This document shows, one piece after another, positions 56,719 through 64,000 of a DNA stretch of 64,000 bases. Below the pieces are notes generated by a model. That model had not been told where the DNA came from. It worked only from the letters and a program-made list of their open reading frames with translations, and ran no database searches. Both the position numbers and the translations under genes were made by a program. The first letter of the stretch is position 1. Every line of letters starts with the position of its first letter. Source of the stretch: Polyporus tsugae (lineage: Eukaryota; Basidiomycota; Agaricomycetes; Polyporales; Polyporaceae); assembly GCA_024305745.1 (NCBI GenBank), contig JAHRBS010000010.1, positions 937,501 to 1,001,500 on the forward strand. Direction: 5' to 3'.

Positions 56719-58331
56719 ATGGCCACCACCACCGAACTCGGAGGCACGGCGGCAAGCGTCGTCGTCGCCAAAGTTGCCGTAAGTTTCATACATATAGAGG
56801 ACCAAATACAGAGTGGCTTACTGGTGACGGTGTTCGGACAGCATGGACTTATGCATATGGGTATGACGTGCGTCTTCTCATCGACATCGCCGACGAGTGT
56901 TGCTTTTCTGACATTCCTGTGAATACTACAGGAGCTCTACATCCGTCCCGGACGGGCAGGCCTTCGAGTCTATCAAGAGCGGCATCGATGTGCTCCCGGA
57001 AGGGGTGAAGATGATGTTGAACTCCGGTCAACTTACCTAGCTATGCGTCCGCTTACTGGAAAAGACTCATTGTATGCGCTAAGCTGAATTCTATGGCCAT
57101 GGATGGACGACTGGTAAGCTCGAACTTTTGGCACGCTTCTTCGATAAACACTAGGACTATGTAGACAAAACTTTCCTCTCGGTCAAGATAGGTCCTCTTG
57201 TGCTGGTATTTGCTACCGATTCTGACTTAGGCTATTGACCCCAAGGAGGGGCCGTAGGGTTCGGGAAGATGAGCGGCAAGTACGCACGCGTTCACTTCTT
57301 CAAGTTTGAGGAAGTACAACCAAGGTATGCAGGGCCGACGGTCTCCGCAGAAGTGTCGACAAGTCGCCCGCGGCGCTCCGGGGCACGAAGAAGATCGACA
57401 TGTTCGTGCCCAGTGCCCGCGTCGATCCCGAGGTGCCCATCGAGGATACAGTGCGCTACCTTGTAGAGCTCCTCCGGGAGGGTAAGTTTGACCACATCGG
57501 GCTCTCTGAGTGCCGTGCGGACACGATGTGGTGTGATCATGCTGTAGGGATTTTCGCGATCGGAATGCTCGCCCGTGCTGACCCTAGTCATAGGTCTACC
57601 CCATCTCCGTCGTCGAAATCGAAATCAATCCCATGTCGTACGAAGTGGAGACGAAGAAAGGTGTGTTTAAAAACCCTCTATTGTTCTTAGAGTTACCAAT
57701 TGACCGATCCACAGTCCTCGCCGCTTCTGCGGAACTCGGCATCGCGGGCCTCAGTTTGAAATGTAGTTGACCAACTTGTAACCTGTCCCAGTTCTCTTGG
57801 GCACGGTCTTATTACTGGTAAGATTAGGGGCGTCGACGATCTACCCGGTACGCACATGCTATTGCCATCGCGCCGTACTCTCAAACTCACGCTATTCGTC
57901 CGCTGTCAGCTGGTAGCTGGATGCGCGATCTGACTCGACTCAAGGACGAAGTACGTCTGCCACGATAACACTCCATTCTCATGGACGGCCAATGTTAGAA
58001 CTTGCCGTCCAACCTGCGTCTCATCGATGCGCTCCACACCATGGCCGCCAAGAAGAACTGTACCCCCGGCCAGCTCAGCATCGCGTGGGTTGGTGCCCTC
58101 GGCGAGAGGGTCATTCCCCTCCCTGGATCCGCGTGCGTAGATTTGCTTCTTGTCCTTGGAGAGGTCGACTGGTACTAACATAGCTGTGGGGCATAGTCGG
58201 AAAGAGCACACTCTGAGAAACTTCAGGGAGGCGACATCGCGCTTTCCAAGCAAGACATCGAGGAGATCGCTCAGATCCTGGAGGCAAGTCCTGTGAAAGG
58301 AGACCGATACTATACTTCGGGAATGCCGTAG
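56719..58331 (+). pseudogene. Aldo/keto reductase (pyridoxal-reductase-like), copy 3, mostly complete but broken
   Basis: The best preserved of three reductase copies. In order: MATTTELGGTAASVVVAKVA, a micro-exon HGLMHM, PDGQAFESIKSGIDVLPEGV, AEFYGHGWTTGKLELLARFF, TFLSVK, VDKSPAALRGTKKIDMF, KFDHIGLSECRADTM, ISVVEIEINPMSYEVETKK, VLAASAELGIA, GHGLITGKIRGVDDLP, LIDALHTMAAKKNCTPGQLS followed by IAWVGALGERVIPLPGS, and near the end a stretch matching DIALSKQDIEEIAQILEASP. The family reduces carbonyls such as pyridoxal with NADPH. A TAG at about 57155 lies within the conserved FFDKH-stop-DYVDKTFL, and the micro-exon junction appears one base out of phase, so the gene is judged broken. Family introns remain visible. 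Confidence 0.75.
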
Positions 58332-58915
58332 ACTTGGCTGTGGGGTTGAGCCAGCAACATAGAGTCCAGAACAAACACAAGTCTGTAGTGAATGATGTAA
58401 CGCAACAAGGGCTGAATCGTCTAGGTACCAATTCGTGTATGGTTGAGCAACTCAGATGATTGCCCGTCAGCGCTGAGTTCCTGAGGCTTTGATGAAGACA
58501 AGGGTGGTTGGCGCTGTCTTGAGCAGGAACAAATTTTATTCGAACCCTATAGCGGTGATTGTAGTCACAAACACGAAGACCCACAATTCGGAGGACCATC
58601 CGTCGAGCAGTGGATGACGGGCGGTTCCCGGAAATGTCGAGCACAATTTTCTTTGCCCACGTTATCTGTTACGATACGATTCTTACGATTAGTAATACCA
58701 CCTGTAACGACATGTACGACCTGCCCTGAAGCACCTGGTCCGTGCACAGGTTCCAGTACAATATATAAACCCCTCGGTAGCTGCGGTAATTCCCCAGCTT
58801 CGAGTTGGTCTTTAGTCCCCCAGTCCTTCGCTTATTGCTAGCGTGAGGTCTGACCTTATCATAACTCGAAGCTGCCCTTTCCTCGACCTATGGCGCACCG
58901 TCTTCGTTGCCAACC
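58332..58915. promoter_or_regulatory. Left part of the LTR retrotransposon (probable LTR/leader)
   Basis: Between the reductase relic and the first element ORF. A strong TATA box (TATATAAAC, 58762-58770) with a pyrimidine-rich downstream stretch fits an LTR promoter. A possible LTR start is TGTAACGACATG near 58702. The exact LTR ends cannot be fixed because the right LTR is outside the window. Confidence 0.4.
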
Positions 58916-59482
58916 ATGGCGTCCTCATCATCCTCCACTTCTCTCCCCGTCCCAAACCCTCCGCTCGTCGTGCGTCTCGCCGACGGCACCACCCACCACC
59001 TCGTCCCTATATACACTCTCACCAACTCGTCGCCGCCGTCTCCGTCGTCGACACCACCTATCCCAATTCCGCCCCCGCACCTTCGTCACCGATCCCCAAG
59101 TCCCCTTATCAACTCAGACTCCGATTCCGACTCTGTCACCGCCGTAGACTCCGACTCTGACTCCGACTCAGACGCCGGCGTCCCCGTCCACATCGCCGTA
59201 TCCCGACACGTCAATCCCGCGCACGCCACCTTCATCCAAACAAGGGTCAACACCCCGCTGCTCCAAGGAACAGAAGTCACGGCGTACGTCCCACGCTCCC
59301 TTTACTCCGTCCTTCCTGGACACGTCATCTTCCGCTTCCCCGCCACCCCAACAACTCCCGCCTACTCTCTTTACGGCATCATCGCATCCGTACAACCCAC
59401 CTATTGGGTATTTCACATTTCCCTTATACCTTACGTTATCGACCAGACCGCTATTCTACACGTGTCCATTCCAACCGAGTAG
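58916..59482 (+). CDS. Retrotransposon 5' ORF, 188 aa, unknown
   Basis: Begins MASSSSSTSLPVPNPPLVVR just after the probable leader. Ser/Pro-rich N-terminal half, a Ser-Asp run (SDSDSDSD, twice), then a more ordered C-terminal half with HVNPAHATFIQTRVNTPLL and GHVIFRFPATP. No family recognised. It lies in the same frame as the next ORF, separated by a TAG (59480-59482) and about 126 bases. Whether it belongs to the element or is a captured gene is not known. Confidence 0.45.
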   Translation: MASSSSSTSLPVPNPPLVVRLADGTTHHLVPIYTLTNSSPPSPSSTPPIPIPPPHLRHRSPSPLINSDSDSDSVTAVDSDSDSDSDAGVPVHIAVSRHVNPAHATFIQTRVNTPLLQGTEVTAYVPRSLYSVLPGHVIFRFPATPTTPAYSLYGIIASVQPTYWVFHISLIPYVIDQTAILHVSIPTE

Positions 59483-59608
59483 TCAGTGACCACGTGTCAC
59501 AACTCGGCGCAGGAGACCCCGGTTAGCCATACCGCGGTAAAACTGCTACTATAATCTATACCTTGTCACGAACCGTACGCTTACCCACACCTTCTCTGTA
59601 TCTAGTGA

Positions 59609-60562
59609 ATGGACCCTTGGGATCTGCTGCTTGAATCGTACCCAACTCCGTCTCCATCCCCTCCACCGGTCCTCCACGCTATAAACGCGTGGGAAGATAG
59701 GGCAACACGGCTTGTGCAGGACAGCGGCACTGTCAATTCCAGAAATCAGACAACGTCCGAGTTGACGCACACATCTTCAACGACAATCTCCACCAGTGCC
59801 ACCAACAACCGTGCCCCAACCGGTACAACAGCCAGAACCCCATCGATTTCCGAACCCCGGAGTATATCCCCATCCCGCGCGAACCGCCACCGGAACCAAC
59901 AGCTCCGGTACCTGGAACAACTCACACAAGAACTCGTGCGTGTCAGCCGACCCCTGAGCCCATTGTACGCGCCGGAAGTCCATACCCACGCACCCGCCCA
60001 GAACGCCAGCGAGAACCTACCCCGCCTGTCGCACACATCCCCATCCCCGTCCAAGTCGCGGGATCCACGGAAGCGTCCCCGGTCGCCGAAAGTAGCCGAT
60101 TCGAATACCGAGAGCTCCCAGAAGAACCCTCGCCTCCAACAGACTCAGACGACAATCAGGGACCTTCCAGACGTCATAGATCTGACTCAGACGGATTTGT
60201 CCGTGCCCTCGAGAACCTCGGTCTCTGCGCTTCCCCCACGACCACAGGATCCTTACCCGCTTCCCAAAACCCCATCCAACCTCCCGTCCAAACCGCCGGC
60301 ATCAGCCAACCACCCCACGCTCATCGAGCAATGGCGCAAACATTTTCATTCAATGCGGCAACGCAAGCGTGGATCTCGGGGGAGATCGCAAACTTCATCG
60401 CGGCAACCCAACCCCAACGCGGAGGCAGGAACCATGCCCCACCTAGACTCGCCCAGCCCGAGTACTTCGACGGCCTCAGCCCAGACTTCGAACAGTGGAA
60501 GTCTGACGTCCAGGTCTACATGGCCGGCCTGGACAAAGATCCAGCAATATCTGCCGTCTTAG
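59609..60562 (+). CDS. Retrotransposon pre-gag ORF, 317 aa
   Basis: Begins MDPWDLLLESYPTPSPSPPP and is Ser/Thr/Pro-rich throughout, with a possible helix NRHRNQQLRYLEQLTQELVR (about residues 92-111) and a DVIDLTQTD motif resembling a SUMO-interacting motif. It overlaps the first 232 bases of gag, which lies in the -1 frame. It may be an N-terminal extension of Gag made by frameshifting, or a separate protein. Function unknown. Confidence 0.5.
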   Translation: MDPWDLLLESYPTPSPSPPPVLHAINAWEDRATRLVQDSGTVNSRNQTTSELTHTSSTTISTSATNNRAPTGTTARTPSISEPRSISPSRANRHRNQQLRYLEQLTQELVRVSRPLSPLYAPEVHTHAPAQNASENLPRLSHTSPSPSKSRDPRKRPRSPKVADSNTESSQKNPRLQQTQTTIRDLPDVIDLTQTDLSVPSRTSVSALPPRPQDPYPLPKTPSNLPSKPPASANHPTLIEQWRKHFHSMRQRKRGSRGRSQTSSRQPNPNAEAGTMPHLDSPSPSTSTASAQTSNSGSLTSRSTWPAWTKIQQYLPS

Positions 60563-61626
60563 GGTTGATTCGTGGTACAACTGTGAACAGATGGAAGCGT
60601 AATCTCGTAGAGGACAAGTTTGTGGCAAACAGGAATAGATGGAACTACCCGGACGTAGCAGCGTTCTGGGCCGAGTTGACAGTGAAGTTTAGACCAATAA
60701 ACTACGTTAACGACGCAATCATCGCACTCGATCAGATTCACATGGGCAATCGCCGGGCCGAAGACTTCTTTGACGAATGGGAAGATCTGACAGCCCGTGC
60801 CACGGAAAACAAAGACACAGCTAACAACATTTATCGGCTCAAAAACGCGCTACCATCCAGCTACCTAGTTGCGATCAGCACAATGCCGGTAAAACCTGTC
60901 ACCTACGCCCAGTGGAAATCTACGATCATCGCCATGGACAACAATCGCATCATCTTCAACCGCCAGATCCGTGATTTCACACGTCGACCACCCCCGCAAC
61001 AACCACCCCCACGTGCTCCACCTCAGTACCCACCACCGAATGCTCCCCCGCGCTATGGTAACCCTCCCCCACAATACCCAGGAAATGCCCCACGGTATCC
61101 GTCACGATACCCAGAATATTCCCCAGTGTTCCCTCCATCACGATATCCGCCATACGCCCCAGCGTCACAATATCCACCGCCCCGGCCATACTACCCACAA
61201 GGTCCCCAGGTCCCCACGATGCCGGGAGACAGACGCACAGGCACAGGGATCACGTATGGAGGAGCCGGACAGCCGATGGACATTGATCGGCTCAGGGCCC
61301 GACCATGCCGAAAGTGCAGCGCAAAGCAGACCGAGAAGGGCTCATGTGGAGACATGTGGCATATCCCCAACCGGACCGGTGCAGCTGCGGTACAGAAGCG
61401 CCGATGGGAAGAACGCGACAGTTGCGAGGAATTCCTTGAAGAGGTCAGACGTTTCCATCAGGAAGACCCCGAGGACTTCCTTGCACAGATTGCCGGGGTA
61501 ACGGTCCCTACCTATCACGAGGACCCAGAGCCACAGCACGCACTGGAGGAATACACGGATGGATACAACGAGATACAGCAACAGATGGACGAGTACGAGC
61601 AGCATTTTCCCTACGGTCCCACGTAA
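60331..61626 (+). CDS. gag: Retrotransposon Gag (capsid-type), 431 aa
   Basis: Structural protein of the retrotransposon particle. Residues about 40-200 resemble the retrotransposon gag domain: PEYFDGLSPDFEQWKSDVQV, AVLGLIRGTTVNRWKRNL, FWAELTVKFRPINYVNDAI, RRAEDFFDEWEDLTARA. Next is a long Pro/Tyr-rich stretch (repeats of PPQYP and PPRY), then Cys-rich CRKCSAKQTEKGSCGDMWH, which is not a standard CCHC knuckle. Ends in an acidic tail EQHFPYGPT. Pol continues in the -1 frame. Confidence 0.8.
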   Translation: MAQTFSFNAATQAWISGEIANFIAATQPQRGGRNHAPPRLAQPEYFDGLSPDFEQWKSDVQVYMAGLDKDPAISAVLGLIRGTTVNRWKRNLVEDKFVANRNRWNYPDVAAFWAELTVKFRPINYVNDAIIALDQIHMGNRRAEDFFDEWEDLTARATENKDTANNIYRLKNALPSSYLVAISTMPVKPVTYAQWKSTIIAMDNNRIIFNRQIRDFTRRPPPQQPPPRAPPQYPPPNAPPRYGNPPPQYPGNAPRYPSRYPEYSPVFPPSRYPPYAPASQYPPPRPYYPQGPQVPTMPGDRRTGTGITYGGAGQPMDIDRLRARPCRKCSAKQTEKGSCGDMWHIPNRTGAAAVQKRRWEERDSCEEFLEEVRRFHQEDPEDFLAQIAGVTVPTYHEDPEPQHALEEYTDGYNEIQQQMDEYEQHFPYGPT

Positions 61627-64000
61627 GCACACATACGCGGCGACCGTCACTTCACAATAGTTTTCAGAATCGGTTTTCTGTTTTGGACTCTGATGTACCT
61701 GTTCTGGGTTGTACGATACCTATGCCTACTTATTCACCGGACAACTCCACCATTCCCCACCCTACCCAGTTACGTACTATACTTATTAAAAATAACGAGA
61801 CGACTGTTCGTCGGAGCCAACCTACAGGCAACGATCAGCGTGGCGGGTTAGAACCCGTGCTTAATTTCTCGTCCAAAAATAACAAAAAAATTGAAAAAAC
61901 CCCTAGTGCGCCCATTAACGCCATCCGAGTAATGTCCTATGGTCCGATGTACTTCAAAGTCACACGCGGTACTGGAAGCAAACAACTAGACATACCGGTT
62001 ATGATCAAAAACCTAGAAACTCTTCAGGTTTACGACACCAAGGCTCTCTGCGACACCGGTTGTACCGGTTCGTGTGTCAATAGAAACTTCGTTCAGCGTG
62101 CAGGCCTATCACCTAAGCCATTCCCACATCCCATTGACGTGTTCAACGCCGATGGATCTCCCAACATAGGTGGTAGAATCACGCATTACGTTGACGTACA
62201 GCTACAGATCGGAGACCACGCGGAACAAATCCCGCTTCTAGTCACTGATCTTGGCAAAATGGACATATATCTTGGGCACGACTGGATTGAGCATCACAAT
62301 CCGTCGATACATTGGAAGAACAAAACCGTTGAGTTCGACCGATGCCCGAGCACTTGCCATCACATCGTCAGCGCTGGTGATCGAATCTTCTCCCTACATA
62401 CCCGATCGTGGCTTGACGCCCGATCAGTCCATATACGTGCGAAAACGTTGGTAGCAATGGAAATCGCAATCAAACAGAATGAGGCCAAGGCAGAACAAAC
62501 GTTCAAGGAAATGATCCCAGAGTACTATCAAGATTTCCGCGACGTCTTTGACGAAGCGACATTCTCTACTCTTCCTGAACGACAGCCTTATGACCACGCG
62601 ATTGAATTGACCGTGAACGCTAAACCGTATTGTGGAAAGATATACCCCATGACTCTAGACAAACAACAAGCGCTAGATGTGTTCTTAGAGGAAAACCTAT
62701 CCACAGGTCGAATTCGTCCATCGAAATCCTCGTGGGGGGCTCTGTTCTTCTTTGTCAAGAAAAAAGACGGCAAACTGCGTCCCGTTCAGGACTACCAGCA
62801 GTTAAACGCCTTGACCAAGAAAAACGTATACCTCCTTCCTCTAATGCTAGAAATCCTAGATCGGCTGAAAGGAGCCCAGTACTATACCAAGTTAGACATA
62901 CGTTGGGGATACAACAATATTCGCATAGTCGACGGCGACGAGGAAAAAGCAGCGTTTATCACGAATCGCGGCTTATACGAACCTCTCGTCATGTTTTTCG
63001 GCTTAACGAATTCCCCGGCGACTTTCCAAATGATGATGAACTCGATCTTCCAAGATCTGATTCTTCGTGGAAAGGTCATTGTGTACTTGGACGACATCAT
63101 CATCTGTACAGCCGATTTAGAGGAACACAGACGCATAGTGCGACAAGTCCTACAGATCCTTCGAGATAATCACCTTACGTGTAAACCCCAGAAGTGCGAG
63201 TTCGAAACTCAAGAAACCGAGTACTTAGGCCATATCATCACCCCCGGCAAGATCCGCATGGACCCGGGCAAGGTCAAAGGTGTCACTGATTGGCCGGTAC
63301 CCACGTGCAAACGTGATGTACAGAGTTTCCTCGGATTCGCAAACTTCTATAGACGGTTTATCAAGGACTTCTCAAAGATCGCTGGACCAATGAATCGTCT
63401 CACGGGTCTTAACGTATGGACATGGACTCCAGAGCATCAACTCGCTTTTGAAGGGATCAAGGGCGCAATCACACACGCCCCCGTGTTAGCCATACCCAAC
63501 GACACGGATCCCTTAAAAGTTGAATGCGATGCCTCAAACTTTGCGATCGGAGCCGAGCTCTCGCAGTGTCAGAACGGACTATGGAAACCTATTGCCTTCC
63601 TATCACATTCCTTAACACCCGCACAAAAAGGATACGAGATCTGGGATCGAGAAATGTTGTCGGTTATCGCCGCGTTACAAGAATGGCGTCACTTCCTCCA
63701 AAACGCACGAGAATTCGAGGTCCATAATGACCACAAAAACCTCGAATACTTCCGAAAACCACAACGGCTAAACGCGCGACAAGCGTGTTGGGCGACAACT
63801 CTCGCGAACTACCATTTCAAGTTACACCATAAACCAGGTCGTACCATGGGCAAAGTAGATGCTCTGTCTAGACGCGTGGACCACGAAACCGGTCCCGTGA
63901 TCGAAAACTTCACGTTGCTCAAGGAACACTGGTTTGCGGCTTCTCATACGATAGACGGAGCAGACAATCTAAAGAAAATGTGTCTGGAACACGTTAATCT
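61626..64000 (+). CDS. pol: Retrotransposon Pol (protease, reverse transcriptase, RNase H), incomplete at window edge
   Basis: Open without a stop from before the gag terminator to position 64000, in the -1 frame relative to gag; first ATG is at 61932. The aspartic protease motif is ALCDTGCTGSCVN (about 62043-62085). Reverse transcriptase: SSWGALFFFVKKKDGKLRPV, QYYTKLDIRWGYNNIRI, FGLTNSPATFQMMMN, catalytic YLDDIII (about 63081-63105), YLGHIITPGKIRMDP and FLGFANFYRRFIKDFSKIAG. RNase H: ECDASNFAIGAELSQ, DREMLSVIAALQEWRHFL, VHNDHKNLEYF. All catalytic aspartates I can locate are present. Domain order RT-RNaseH before integrase fits Ty3/gypsy; the integrase itself is outside the window. Confidence 0.88.

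Larger units (their letters stand above)
58702..64000 (+). mobile_element. Ty3/gypsy-type LTR retrotransposon, right side cut by window edge
   Basis: At least 5.3 kb. Order of parts: probable LTR/leader, two low-complexity ORFs in one frame, gag in the -1 frame, and pol in the next -1 frame with protease, reverse transcriptase and RNase H. Pol is open to the last base of the window, so the element looks recent. Integrase and right LTR lie beyond position 64000. Left boundary is approximate. Confidence 0.75.

Noticed and set aside
62251..63727. Short plus- and minus-strand open frames inside pol
   Set aside because: Shadows of the continuous pol frame.
1..64000. tRNA genes, rRNA, CRISPR arrays, bacterial-type operons
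   Set aside because: No tRNA-like cloverleaf, rRNA stretch or regularly spaced repeat was noticed by eye; intron-rich genes mark this as fungal DNA. A tRNAscan run would be decisive for tRNAs.

Overview
The window reads as nuclear DNA of a filamentous basidiomycete, most likely an Agaricomycete. Genes are split by many short introns (about 36-75 nt, GT-AG), untranslated spacers are short, and both housekeeping genes (TTI2, ribosomal eL18, a nucleostemin-type GTPase, an Atf1-type bZIP factor, a Tra2-like RNA-binding protein) and families typical of mushroom genomes (HRD-type kinase-like proteins, 'MGQRHQAF' proteins, DUF3445 haem proteins, Ser/Thr-rich single-pass membrane proteins) are present. 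All gene models below were assembled by hand from reading frames and splice signals; family names come from motif recognition, not from a search.

Layout. 1-1.6 kb: 3' part of TTI2. 2-3 kb: relic of an aldo/keto reductase. 3.2-19.3 kb: a cluster built from repeated units. Each unit holds a small five-exon membrane-type protein ('S'), a divergently transcribed six-exon kinase-like gene ('K'), a degenerate segment ('X') and a three-exon LRR-like gene ('Q'). Copies are S-A/K1/X1/Q1, then Q2, then S-B/K2/X2. An inverted fourth unit lies at 28.0-32.1 kb (Q3 relic, K3, S-C). Between them, 19.3-28 kb is gene-poor, with one disordered-protein gene and a broken membrane-protein gene. 33-33.7 kb: second reductase relic. 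34.8-47 kb: an intact conserved block (DUF3445 protein, a giant MDR-type oxidoreductase, GTPase, bZIP factor). 47-53.2 kb: no gene recognised. 53.2-55.4 kb: eL18 and a Tra2-like gene, head to head. 56.7-58.3 kb: third reductase relic. 58.4 kb to the end: a Ty3/gypsy-type LTR retrotransposon running off the window.

The most interesting features are in the repeated cluster. (1) The S and K genes keep the same divergent arrangement, exon phases and partly identical promoter DNA in three copies, and decay is complementary: pair 1 has both genes intact, pair 2 has an intact S and a nonsense codon in K, pair 3 has a nonsense codon in S and an intact K. (2) Both full-length Q genes carry an in-frame TGA at exactly the same codon, after which about 148 codons stay open and conserved in the same frame with many synonymous differences. 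This pattern suggests stop-codon readthrough or recoding rather than simple decay.
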